Assembly (NCBI GenBank): GCA_003522805.1
Contig: DPIB01000216.1
Coordinates: 1-8,153, forward strand
Source: Fervidobacterium sp.
GTDB lineage: Bacteria; Thermotogota; Thermotogae; Thermotogales; Fervidobacteriaceae
Direction of reading: 5' to 3'
Length of the DNA: 8,153 nt
Part shown: one piece after another, positions 1 to 6,623 of the stretch
Position numbering within the stretch: position 1 is the stretch's first letter
Layout: the number at the start of each line of letters is the position of its first letter
Program-made: the position numbers and the translations under genes
The notes under the pieces: generated by a model
What the model saw: only the letters and a program-made list of their open reading frames with translations
Database searches by the model: none
Told to the model about the DNA's origin: nothing

Positions 1-29
1 TCTAAGGTGGCGGGTAGTTTAAAAAACCG

Positions 30-60
30 AAAAAGCTGGAGTAAAACACTCCAGCTTTTT
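30..60 (-). terminator. Intrinsic terminator of the tRNA-Pro transcript
   Basis: A hairpin of about 13 base pairs (arms 30-42 and 48-60, loop AAAAC at 43-47) has the core AGCTGGAGT paired with ACTCCAGCT. Read on the minus strand it starts 6 bases after the tRNA CCA end, and its 3' arm ends in a T-run followed after CGG by six more T. The A/T flanks also give a short T-run on the plus strand, so it could stop transcripts from either side. The remaining bases 1-29 show nothing I can name. Confidence 0.85.
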
Positions 61-65
61 ACAAT

Positions 66-142
66 TGGTCGGGGTGACTGGACTTGAACCAGCGTCCTCT
101 TGCGCCCCATGCAAGCGCGCTAGCCAACTGCGCTACACCCCG
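66..142 (-). tRNA. tRNA-Pro (anticodon GGG), CCA encoded
   Basis: A complete 77-base cloverleaf reads on the minus strand. The acceptor arms CGGGGTG and CACCCCG pair over all seven positions, the D stem is GCGC/GCGC, the anticodon stem is CTTGC/GCAAG, and the T arm is GCTGG-TTCAAGT-CCAGT. The seven-base anticodon loop is ATGGGGC, giving T33, anticodon GGG and G37, so it reads CCC and CCU proline codons. The first acceptor pair is C1-G72, which is characteristic of bacterial proline tRNAs and supports the identity. The discriminator is A and the CCA end is encoded (66-68). The gene lies downstream of the DNA glycosylase gene on the same strand, with its own promoter and terminator. Confidence 0.97.
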
Positions 143-168
143 ATAACTTTCTGATGCTGACGTGAATT

Positions 169-197
169 ATTCTATCACATTAGCGAATATATTTCAA
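169..197 (-). promoter_or_regulatory. Promoter of tRNA-Pro
   Basis: On the minus strand, -35 TTGAAA (192-197) and -10 TAGAAT (169-174) are separated by exactly 17 bases. A TG one base before the -10 makes it an extended -10. Transcription would start near 162, leaving about 20 bases to be removed from the tRNA 5' end. It lies between the glycosylase stop codon and the tRNA, so the tRNA need not depend on read-through. Confidence 0.7.
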
Positions 198-200
198 GTA

Positions 201-213
201 AATTCGACGAATT
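201..213. repeat. Small perfect inverted repeat upstream of the tRNA promoter
   Basis: AATTCG and CGAATT flank a single central base, directly upstream of the -35 of the tRNA promoter and 15 bases after the glycosylase stop codon (229-231). It is too short and AT-rich to be a convincing terminator. It could be an operator or chance. Confidence 0.25.
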
Positions 214-228
214 GTACACATTTGATAT

Positions 229-939
229 TCATGCGTTCTTTTGTTCAACAAAAGTGGTATTCTTGTATCTACAGTCTTTCAACGGACACTCATCACATTT
301 TGGTTTGGATCTGCAATACACTTTTGCATGTTCGACTATAAGCCCATGTAATTCTTGATAGATTTCTACATCTCTTGGGTACGATGATTCGAACATCTGC
401 TGCACGCTGTCGTAATCTGCAATTTCAGAACTCTCAATCGCAAAAATCCTGTTGATCAATCTCTTTGTGTACGCATCTACAACAAACACTGGTAAATCCA
501 ACCCATAGCATAGTATCGAATCTGCAGTCTCCTTGCCTATACCATTTACGCTGAGTAATTCATTTCTCAACTCTTTCAATCCGACCTCATCTTGTGCCTT
601 CTTCCTGACTGCAGCCATATCAAAATTGTATTTCGATACCCAGTTAAGTAAATTCCTCACCCTTTTTGTCTTTACATTGAAAAATCCGGCAGGTTTTATC
701 AATTCTCTGAGCTCATCGTCTGAAAGAGCACTCAGAGTTTTCAAGAAATTGCCATTAAAACCATCTGAATCACCTAAGAATTTAATCCTTATCTTATCAA
801 GCACCTTTTCGACGTTGGCCCAGCTTGTATTCTGCGTAAGAACAGCAGAGATGAATACTTCTTCAGCACTTCCAGGCCACCACTTTCCATGCGGCCCATG
901 TATACTTCTCAGTATTTCGTAAAGTTGAGTAATCTCCAT
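229..939 (-). CDS. HhH-GPD DNA glycosylase, MpgII/MagIII-like (3-methyladenine type), with 4Fe-4S cysteines
   Basis: This 236-residue protein belongs to the endonuclease III (HhH-GPD) superfamily of base-excision repair glycosylases. The helix-hairpin-helix G-I-G-K-E-T-A-D is at residues 133-140 and the catalytic aspartate is Asp155 in VVDAYTKR. Where bifunctional endonuclease III has its catalytic lysine (GVGRKTA), this protein has Glu137, so a monofunctional glycosylase is expected rather than an AP lyase. The Trp20-Trp21 pair, the TQNT motif (35-38) and the Glu137/Asp155 spacing match my memory of Helicobacter MagIII and Thermotoga MpgII, which remove 3-methyladenine and related alkylated purines. 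Cys209, Cys215, Cys218 and Cys223 form the C-terminal iron-sulfur motif (C-x5-C-x2-C-x4-C). The ATG lies 5 bases after the acyltransferase stop, with GGTGAG overlapping the end of that gene, so translation is probably coupled. The superfamily is secure; the exact lesion preference is inferred. Confidence 0.87.
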   Translation of the reverse strand: MEITQLYEILRSIHGPHGKWWPGSAEEVFISAVLTQNTSWANVEKVLDKIRIKFLGDSDGFNGNFLKTLSALSDDELRELIKPAGFFNVKTKRVRNLLNWVSKYNFDMAAVRKKAQDEVGLKELRNELLSVNGIGKETADSILCYGLDLPVFVVDAYTKRLINRIFAIESSEIADYDSVQQMFESSYPRDVEIYQELHGLIVEHAKVYCRSKPKCDECPLKDCRYKNTTFVEQKNA

Positions 940-944
940 TGTCG

Positions 945-1700
945 TTACTCACCGACATAATAACTTTGATTTTCAAGTAGTTGTTTAGCTGGTACGTCCC
1001 TAAACTCCCTTGCAGGTACACCCGCAAAAATCTTTCTTGGAGGCACATCTTTAGTTACAATGGCTCCCGCTGCAATCAGTGCATCTTCTCCAATTTCTAT
1101 GCCAGGCAGTATCGTCGCATTGGCACCGATTCTAGCACCTTTTCTTACAATCGGTCCTCTAAAATGCATCTTCCTCTCTTCCGTTCTGCCAAGATAATTA
1201 TCGTTTGTAAATGTGACTTCAGGTGCGATGAAGCAATAATCTTCGATCGTCGATATGGCGGTTATGTATGCCTCGGTTTCTATTTTCACATACCTTCCGA
1301 TCGTTGTCTTATTTTCTATGGTTACACCACGTCCTATGATTGTTTTCTCTCCGATTTGGACATCTTCCCTTACACTGGCAAGGTCTCCTATGAACACAAA
1401 ATCGTTTATCTGTGCACCACGGTATATCACGCAACTAGCACCGATCGTCACGTGCTTTCCGATATTCAATGGTGGAAGCGGTTTATCATCTGTAGTTGCC
1501 GAAGTTGAAGCCTTGAATGGGATTTTCCCAAGGACTGTGTTATCAGCTATGACGCTTCCCTCACCGATGTGTGTATCTTCCTTTATCACCACGTTATGTC
1601 CGATAGTCACGTTGCTATCTATCGTCACGTTATCTTCTACAACAACATTGTATCCAAAGGACACATTCTCACCAATCTTTGCACTTTGCGATATGTACAT
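945..1700 (-). CDS. Left-handed beta-helix acyltransferase (hexapeptide repeat; LpxA/WlbB-like), substrate unknown
   Basis: This 251-residue protein consists largely of hexapeptide repeats of the [IV]-G-x-x-[AVT]-x type (for example [38 protein letters not shown]). These build the trimeric left-handed parallel beta-helix used by acyl-CoA or acyl-ACP transferases. Two non-helical insertions stand out: residues 58-79 and 164-181. The second holds His179, a possible catalytic base. The C-terminal block [21 protein letters not shown] (split here by neither gap nor frameshift, residues 210-230) is typical of sugar-nucleotide N- or O-acetyltransferases of the WlbB/PglD kind. I start at 1700, because GGAGGTGA sits 6 bases before that ATG. 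An in-frame ATG at 1733 lacks a ribosome site and is within about 3 bases of the predicted transcript start. No glycan genes lie nearby, so the substrate is open. It is first in a two-gene unit with the glycosylase. Confidence 0.82.
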   Translation of the reverse strand: MYISQSAKIGENVSFGYNVVVEDNVTIDSNVTIGHNVVIKEDTHIGEGSVIADNTVLGKIPFKASTSATTDDKPLPPLNIGKHVTIGASCVIYRGAQINDFVFIGDLASVREDVQIGEKTIIGRGVTIENKTTIGRYVKIETEAYITAISTIEDYCFIAPEVTFTNDNYLGRTEERKMHFRGPIVRKGARIGANATILPGIEIGEDALIAAGAIVTKDVPPRKIFAGVPAREFRDVPAKQLLENQSYYVGE

Positions 1701-1742
1701 TGCCTCACCTCCGAGATGAGTTTTTTTAAGCATTCAACTAAG

Positions 1743-1751
1743 ATTATATCA
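1743..1751 (-). promoter_or_regulatory. Extended -10 promoter of the acyltransferase-glycosylase unit
   Basis: The minus strand reads TGATATAAT, a perfect extended -10 (TGn followed by TATAAT). No good -35 is present at 16-18 bases, where the terminator stem of the transporter operon lies instead. The start would be near 1736, giving a leader of about 35 bases that carries GGAGGTGA before the ATG at 1700. Confidence 0.7.
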
Positions 1752-1753
1752 TA

Positions 1754-1781
1754 AAAAAGGTCTCCGTTAGGAGACCTTTTT
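1754..1781 (-). terminator. Intrinsic terminator of the liv transporter operon
   Basis: GGTCTCC (1759-1765) pairs with GGAGACC (1770-1776) around the loop GTTA, and A/T flanks extend the stem to 12 pairs. On the minus strand it is followed by a T-run (TTTTTTAT), 36 bases after the livF stop codon. A weaker 6-pair hairpin (1805-1810 with 1818-1823) overlaps the end of livF. The plus-strand copy also ends in T5, but no plus-strand gene needs it. Confidence 0.88.
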
Positions 1782-1816
1782 CAAATACCGTAGTTACACT
1801 TTTTAGGATATTAGAA

Positions 1817-2521
1817 TTATCCTCCAAGATATGCTTTCTTGACCCTTTCATCTTCAAGTAATTCTTTGCCAGTTCCTTGAAGAACGATACTACCAGTTTC
1901 CAAAACGTATCCATAATCACACAATTTTAGAGCTTCATACGCATTTTGTTCAACAAGTAGTATCGTAACACCGTCATTGTGAATCCTTCTTATCATCTGA
2001 AAAACTTCTTTGACAAGAACTGGTGCAAGACCTAACGATGGTTCATCAAAGAGTAGAAGTTTTGGTTTCGACATCAATGCCCTGCCTATTGCAAGCATCT
2101 GTTGCTCACCACCGGAGAGCGTACCAGCCCTCTGTGTTTCTCTTTCTTTCAACACCGGGAACAATCCGTAAATGTATTCTAGATCTTTCCTCATCTCCTC
2201 TTTGTCTTTTCTAAGATAAGCACCAGCCACGAGATTTTCGTACGTGGTAAGATTTGGGAAGATTCTTCTCCCTTCTGGCACCATTGTAATACCACGTTTA
2301 ACTATCTCACTTGTATCGAGTTTGGTCAATTCCGCATCTTCATATTTTATGCTGCCCTTTGTTGCCTCTTTGAGTCCGCATATAGTTCTCAACGTAGTTG
2401 ATTTCCCAGCTCCGTTAGCACCTATAAGCGAAATAATTCGCCCTTCTTCAACTTTCATCGATATGCCTTTAATTGCATGAATTCCCCCGTAATAGACATG
2501 GAGATCTGTGATTTCAAGCAT
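1817..2521 (-). CDS. LivF: ATP-binding subunit of branched-chain amino-acid ABC transporter
   Basis: This cytoplasmic ABC ATPase pairs with LivG to power the LivHM permease. In the 234-residue form, Walker A GANGAGKST is at 34-42, the LivF-type Q-loop segment VPEGRRIFPN at 81-90, the signature LSGGEQQ at 135-141, Walker B LLLFDEPS at 155-162, and LLVEQNA at 188-194. Gln192 at the switch-histidine position and Glu83 in the Q-loop segment are normal for LivF and separate it from LivG. The length is that of the family. Three in-frame starts are possible (GTG 2530, ATG 2527, ATG 2521). I chose 2521 because AGGTGA lies 5 bases before it. The ATG overlaps the livG stop codon by 8 bases, so translation is coupled. 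It is the last gene of the operon, followed by a strong terminator. Confidence 0.95.
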   Translation of the reverse strand: MLEITDLHVYYGGIHAIKGISMKVEEGRIISLIGANGAGKSTTLRTICGLKEATKGSIKYEDAELTKLDTSEIVKRGITMVPEGRRIFPNLTTYENLVAGAYLRKDKEEMRKDLEYIYGLFPVLKERETQRAGTLSGGEQQMLAIGRALMSKPKLLLFDEPSLGLAPVLVKEVFQMIRRIHNDGVTILLVEQNAYEALKLCDYGYVLETGSIVLQGTGKELLEDERVKKAYLGG

Positions 2522-3338
2522 CTTCATCACCTACGCCTAAGTATGCCTTGATGACCAATGGATTCTGCTGAATTTCACTAGGTGTACCCTCAGCAATCGT
2601 TACACCATGGTCAAGTACTATGATTCTTTCACTGATATTCATGATAACTTTCATATCGTGTTCTATAACGATCACCGTTAATTTGTATCGTTCTCTGATT
2701 CTCAGTATCAATTGGTTTAGTTCCAAAGTCTCATCAGGATTCATACCCGCTGCAGGTTCATCTAGAAGTAGCAATTTCGGGCTTGTTGCAAGTGCCCTTG
2801 CAATCTCTAACTTTCTCTGCAGACCATACGGTAGTGAACTCGACTTATGATCTGCTAGGTGCTCGATACCCACTTCCTTCATCAATTCCCAAGTTTTCTG
2901 CTGGATAAACTCTTCCTCTTCTCTATACTTAGGTAAAAATGCGACTGCGGTGAATAAGTCAGACTTTAGGTGTACGTGAAATGCTGTCATGATGTTTTCT
3001 TTCACGCTCATGTTTGAAAATAACCTAATATTCTGAAATGTTCTAGCTATTCCTAACTTAATGATTCTATCAGTCGACAATTTTGTTATGTCCTTACCAT
3101 AGAATTCTATCTTTCCTTCCGTAACTGGAATAACATGCGTTATCAGATTGAAGATCGTTGTTTTTCCAGCTCCGTTAGGACCAATGAGTCCAAGCAATTC
3201 ACCTTCCTTGAGATCCACGTTAAAATCCGAAACAGCGACTAGACCACCGAATTTTTTCGTAACATGTTCCAGTTTCAACACAGTTTGTCTTACATTTGGT
3301 TCAGTTGTTCTCTCTACTTCAACTGCTTGTAATATCAT
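2514..3338 (-). CDS. LivG: ATP-binding subunit of branched-chain amino-acid ABC transporter
   Basis: This 274-residue ABC ATPase is the partner of LivF. Walker A GPNGAGKT is at 53-60, the Q-loop glutamine is Gln102 in ARTFQNIRLF, the signature is LPYGLQRKLEIARAL (169-183), which is the LivG variant of LSGGQ, Walker B is LLLLDEPAAG (189-198), and the switch histidine is His227 in VIEHDM. The end IKAYLG is also typical of the family. About 20 residues precede the usual LivG start (LKLEHVTKKFGG), making it longer than the usual 255 or so. The ATG at 3338 is supported by GGAAGGTGA just upstream and by the 4-base ATGA overlap with the livM stop, so the extension looks genuinely translated. Confidence 0.95.
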   Translation of the reverse strand: MILQAVEVERTTEPNVRQTVLKLEHVTKKFGGLVAVSDFNVDLKEGELLGLIGPNGAGKTTIFNLITHVIPVTEGKIEFYGKDITKLSTDRIIKLGIARTFQNIRLFSNMSVKENIMTAFHVHLKSDLFTAVAFLPKYREEEEFIQQKTWELMKEVGIEHLADHKSSSLPYGLQRKLEIARALATSPKLLLLDEPAAGMNPDETLELNQLILRIRERYKLTVIVIEHDMKVIMNISERIIVLDHGVTIAEGTPSEIQQNPLVIKAYLGVGDEDA

Positions 3339-4378
3339 TCTTTCACCTTCCTCTTCTGGAACAGTTTTGCGACACCTTCCCAGCTGAATTCTCTTTGACC
3401 GAAAATTCCTTGTCTGAAGAAGAGAATTGTAAGCATAAGTAGTACAGAGAATATCAACATACGCATACCGAGAATTCCAGGAATCTCGATGCCGAATATG
3501 TGCATCGGCATTTCAACAAATCTCAGCCATTCCATGAGGAATGCAAAACCGATCCCTACTACAACGCTACCAGTTATATTTCCAAGACCACCAAGCAGTA
3601 TTATCATTATTATCTGGTAGGTGAATAGAATGCTGAACGAATTTGGGTCTATTGTCATTAAGAGACTGCCAAGTAACCCACCAGCCACGCCTGCAAAAAA
3701 TGCACCTACGACAAAAGCGAGTACTTTGTGTTTGAAAAGGTTAATGCCTAGGTTTTCCGCAGCCACTTCATCATCTCTTATCGCCTTCAGTGCTCGACCA
3801 TATGAACTGTCGACGATCCGTTTGATTACAATGATTGTGACGATTGTCCAGCTGACAGTCCACCAAAGGTTCGTGTAAGTTGGTAAACCTTTCAGTCCAA
3901 GCGGTCCATTCGTTATGTTTTGGAGGTTGTTGAACAGCGACCTTATGATTTCGGAAAACCCATAAGTCACAATCGCTAAATAGTCACCTCTTACCCTTAA
4001 GCAAGGTGCACCGACGATAAAGCCAGCTCCAGCTGCCATCAGTCCACCTATGATGAGAGCCCAGAAAAACGGAATCTGAATTCTATCCAATGGTGAGATG
4101 AGTGGAATCATGAAAAAGTTCGACATTTTCGTTTCAGGCGACATGTAAAGTAGCGCAGAAGTATAAGCACCGATTGCCATGAAACCAGCATGTCCCAGCG
4201 AAAATTGTCCAGTGAACCCATTTATCAAGTTCAGGCTAACCGCAAGGATTGCATAGATGAGGCCTGTATTCAATATCCTCTTTATAAAAGGATCCATGTG
4301 CAATTCCGAAAAGTATACAAAGATGTATATTACGATTATCAACATTAGACTGAGTAGTACACGTGTACTTCGTTTCAT
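3335..4378 (-). CDS. LivM: permease subunit of branched-chain amino-acid ABC transporter
   Basis: This 347-residue inner-membrane permease forms the translocation pore with LivH. Hydrophobic segments lie at about 7-23, 35-53, 60-79, 104-125, 172-187, 219-241, 250-283 and 303-321. Family marks are the NLINGFTGQFSLGHAGFMAIG block (50-70; glycine-rich loop after the second segment), LRVRGDYLAIVTYGFSEIIR (127-146) and the cytoplasmic coupling helix GRALKAIRDDEVAAENLGIN (194-213), which docks on the ATPases. The ATG lies in a 4-base ATGA overlap with the livH stop and has AGGTGA upstream. The C-terminal tail (325-347) is basic and cytoplasmic. Confidence 0.95.
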   Translation of the reverse strand: MKRSTRVLLSLMLIIVIYIFVYFSELHMDPFIKRILNTGLIYAILAVSLNLINGFTGQFSLGHAGFMAIGAYTSALLYMSPETKMSNFFMIPLISPLDRIQIPFFWALIIGGLMAAGAGFIVGAPCLRVRGDYLAIVTYGFSEIIRSLFNNLQNITNGPLGLKGLPTYTNLWWTVSWTIVTIIVIKRIVDSSYGRALKAIRDDEVAAENLGINLFKHKVLAFVVGAFFAGVAGGLLGSLLMTIDPNSFSILFTYQIIMIILLGGLGNITGSVVVGIGFAFLMEWLRFVEMPMHIFGIEIPGILGMRMLIFSVLLMLTILFFRQGIFGQREFSWEGVAKLFQKRKVKE

Positions 4379-5268
4379 GCCTTTTCACCTGCCTCCTGAC
4401 CAAACAGGCCATTAGGCTTGAATACCAGTACTATAACAAGTAATGCAAATATCAGTGCCTCACGGTATCCAGAATATTCAGGAAATGCGGCGGGAAGCAA
4501 AACAGTTAGCATACCAAGTAAAAAGCCACCTATAAGTGCTCCCTTTATACTTCCTATACCACCTACAACTGCAGCGATGAATGCTCTACTACCTGGATAC
4601 TGCCCCATGAATGGGAAAATCTGAGGATATCTTAGTGCATAAAAGACAGCACTAACTGCTGCAAGTGCGGAACCCAAAGCAAATGTGAAAGATATCGTGT
4701 TATCAACATTTATTCCCATGAGCCTTGCAGTATCAAAATCAGTCGACAAAATTCTCATTGCAAGACCTATTTTTGTCTTTTGAAGGATGAAAGTCAATAA
4801 GAGGACCATGAGTATTGAAAACACTATAGTGTATATGGAGACGGCTTGAATTCTTACTTCTCCCAGGATTATAGTCTTTCTCATCATTTCTGGTACTGGG
4901 AATGACCTTTGTATACCACCGAACACCACAACTGCGAAGTTTTGGAGCAAGAACGACATACCTATAGATGAAACCAAAGAGTTTATTCTCGGATACTTTC
5001 TGAGTGGTCTGTAAGCAACCTTCTCTATGCCAACGCCAAGAAGAGCGGTCATAACGACACCAAATATAACAGCGGCAAGCCAAGGGAAACCAAATAGGAC
5101 CGATGCGTAGAACATGAAGTAAGCAGCCATCATGAAGACATCTCCATGAGCGAAATTAACGAGCTTCACAACGCCGTACACAAGAGCGTACCCTACTGCG
5201 ACAAGGCCAAATACGAAGCCAAGCGAAATGGCATTGACCAAATGTTGCATAAATAGACTCCAGCCCAT
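4375..5268 (-). CDS. LivH: permease subunit of branched-chain amino-acid ABC transporter
   Basis: This 297-residue membrane protein is the partner of LivM. Conserved LivH blocks are VNFAHGDVFMMAAY (37-50), YRPLRKYPRINSLVSSIGMS (86-105), the coupling helix around GLAMRILSTDFDTARLMGIN (168-187), AFIAAVVGGIGSIKGALIGG (229-248) and LVFKPNGLFG (281-290). Hydrophobic segments are at about 12-34, 45-57, 62-80, 100-117, 143-162, 190-210, 228-260 and 268-284. The ATG at 5268 is preceded by GGGGGTG at 5-base spacing; an in-frame ATG six codons later has no such site. It is separated from the upstream binding protein by 198 bases, unlike the overlapped junctions that follow. Confidence 0.95.
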   Translation of the reverse strand: MGWSLFMQHLVNAISLGFVFGLVAVGYALVYGVVKLVNFAHGDVFMMAAYFMFYASVLFGFPWLAAVIFGVVMTALLGVGIEKVAYRPLRKYPRINSLVSSIGMSFLLQNFAVVVFGGIQRSFPVPEMMRKTIILGEVRIQAVSIYTIVFSILMVLLLTFILQKTKIGLAMRILSTDFDTARLMGINVDNTISFTFALGSALAAVSAVFYALRYPQIFPFMGQYPGSRAFIAAVVGGIGSIKGALIGGFLLGMLTVLLPAAFPEYSGYREALIFALLVIVLVFKPNGLFGQEAGEKA

Positions 5269-5323
5269 TCGAACACCCCCAAGTTAAGTTGCAAAATTTC
5301 AAATCCTAGACAGTTTTAAAACA

Positions 5324-5359
5324 TCATCGAAGCCCACTAGTGCTTGATTCCTTATTCAT
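5324..5359 (-). CDS. Possible 11-codon leader peptide upstream of livH
   Basis: In the gap between the second binding protein and livH, the minus strand holds ATG followed by ten sense codons and TGA (MNKESSTSGLR). GGTGAG lies 5 bases before the ATG, as good a ribosome site as the real genes have. It contains one leucine and no run of branched-chain codons, so a classical leucine attenuator is not supported. It may be chance, or a place for ribosomes to load below the hairpin at 5392-5425. Confidence 0.22.
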   Translation of the reverse strand: MNKESSTSGLR

Positions 5360-5391
5360 GTTCACTCACCTATTCTCTTCTCTCTCTCTAA

Positions 5392-5425
5392 TATGCGGGA
5401 ATGGCCATATGACCATCCCCGCATA
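5392..5425 (-). promoter_or_regulatory. Intercistronic stem-loop between the second binding protein and livH
   Basis: As minus-strand RNA, UAUGCGGGGAUGG pairs with CCAUUCCCGCAUA over 13 continuous pairs, one of them G-U, around an 8-base loop. On the plus strand the same position is an A-C mismatch, so the fold favours the operon's strand. No T-run follows; instead a purine stretch (GA repeats, 5371-5391) comes next, so it is not a standard terminator. It lies 41 bases after the binding-protein stop codon. By analogy with intergenic hairpins after other binding-protein genes, I infer that it blocks 3' exonucleases or partly terminates. Confidence 0.6.
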
Positions 5426-5466
5426 CAAAGTAAAATAGGTGGTAGAGAAGCTAGTTATTCAAGAAG

Positions 5467-6588
5467 TTATTCACCTTTTATAACAGTCACAAATTCAAAC
5501 TTCCCGTTCCTTATCGTTTTTATGACAACATCCTTGATTGCATCCCTGTTTTGGTCAAATCTTATCCTTCCAGAGACACCGATGTAGTCGGTTGTGAGTA
5601 GTGCTTTTCTTATGTCATCCGGTTTATCAGAGTTTGCCCTTTTAATTGCATCGATGAGTACCATGTATGCATCGTAAGCAAGTGCTGGCAGATAGCCTGG
5701 ATCTTCGTTATATTTTGCCCTGTACTTCTCTACGAATGGCTTTGTCTTGTCTGAGAGATCTGCCTTGACGTCGAACATTGTGCTGTAGTACACACCTTCG
5801 ACAGCACTTCCGCCTATTTCGATGAGTTGTGGTAAGTCCCAAGTGTCACCGCCAAGAATAGGTTGCTTGAGACCAAGTTCCCGAGCCTGTTTTGCAATAA
5901 GTGCTCCGTCACCGACGATACCAACTGGTGCAAATATCACATCTGGATTTCCTCTCTTCACAGCAGTTAATTGTGCTGTGAAATCCTGGTCTCCGCCTTG
6001 GTATGCAATATACGTAACGACGGATTTTGGGTTACCAGTTAACTTTACGAATGCATCTCTGAAATAATACGCAAGTCCAACTGAATAGTCATTCGAAACA
6101 TCATAGATAACAGCGGCTGTCTTAGCTTTCATGCTCTGAACAGCGAATTTCGCCATTACAGTGCCTTGAAATGGATCTATAAAGCATATTCTGAAGACAT
6201 ATGGTTTATCTTTTGTAACAAGCGGATTTGTGTTAGATGGCGATACATAAACAACTTTTTCCTTGTTAGCAATCTCTGTGGCAGGGATCCCAAGTGCGCT
6301 TGAATACGTACCAACGATTCCGACTACTTTATATTGCTCTATAAGTCTTGTAACGGCGTTGGCGGATTCAATCTTATCGCTCTTATTATCGAGTTTTACG
6401 AGTTTTATGGGCCTTCCAAGCACGGTAGGTACTTCTTCGTATGCCATATCTATTCCTCGCATACCTAGTTGACCAGCCATTGCATAGCTACCTGTTAACG
6501 GTTGTGCAACACCAATAACGATTTCATTTGCGGCAAACGCACTTATTATTCCTACTAATAATAGTAAGAACGAGAGTAATTTTCTCAT
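5467..6588 (-). CDS. Branched-chain amino-acid ABC transporter substrate-binding protein (second copy)
   Basis: This 373-residue periplasmic binding protein (LivJ/HAAT, type I fold) has a signal peptide of basic MRK, a leucine-rich core and a likely cut after AFA near residues 19-20. No lipobox cysteine is present, so the protein is probably soluble or otherwise held in the envelope. The mature start EIVIGVAQPLTGSYA and the ligand-region segment VSPSNTNPLVT (115-125) are typical; Ser118 and Thr120 align with residues that contact the amino-acid backbone in E. coli LivJ. I start at 6588, because GAGGTGG lies 5 bases before that ATG. The GTG three codons earlier overlaps this site. It is a clear paralogue of the gene upstream (35-base gap), sharing CFIDPFQGTVMAKFAV and YQGGDQDFTAQLT. 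Confidence 0.93.
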   Translation of the reverse strand: MRKLLSFLLLLVGIISAFAANEIVIGVAQPLTGSYAMAGQLGMRGIDMAYEEVPTVLGRPIKLVKLDNKSDKIESANAVTRLIEQYKVVGIVGTYSSALGIPATEIANKEKVVYVSPSNTNPLVTKDKPYVFRICFIDPFQGTVMAKFAVQSMKAKTAAVIYDVSNDYSVGLAYYFRDAFVKLTGNPKSVVTYIAYQGGDQDFTAQLTAVKRGNPDVIFAPVGIVGDGALIAKQARELGLKQPILGGDTWDLPQLIEIGGSAVEGVYYSTMFDVKADLSDKTKPFVEKYRAKYNEDPGYLPALAYDAYMVLIDAIKRANSDKPDDIRKALLTTDYIGVSGRIRFDQNRDAIKDVVIKTIRNGKFEFVTVIKGE

Positions 6589-6623
6589 ACAATCCACCTC
6601 TCTAATGTGAAAAGACTTTTGAA

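Noticed and set aside
533..922. A 129-codon open frame on the plus strand
   Set aside because: It lies entirely antisense to the DNA glycosylase, has serine/leucine/phenylalanine-rich low-complexity content typical of a shadow frame, and has no good ribosome site.
981..1719. Long plus-strand open frames (175 and 154 codons) opposite the acyltransferase
   Set aside because: They mirror the repeat pattern of the real gene. The minus strand has hexapeptide repeats, a strong ribosome site and a promoter.
1701..1733. Longer acyltransferase start at ATG 1733
   Set aside because: It adds 11 residues without repeat character, lacks a ribosome site and nearly coincides with the predicted transcript start; GGAGGTGA points to 1700.
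5392..5425. Intrinsic terminator after the second binding protein
   Set aside because: The stem is strong, but a purine-rich run rather than a T-run follows on the minus strand, and the permease genes downstream have no clear promoter of their own.
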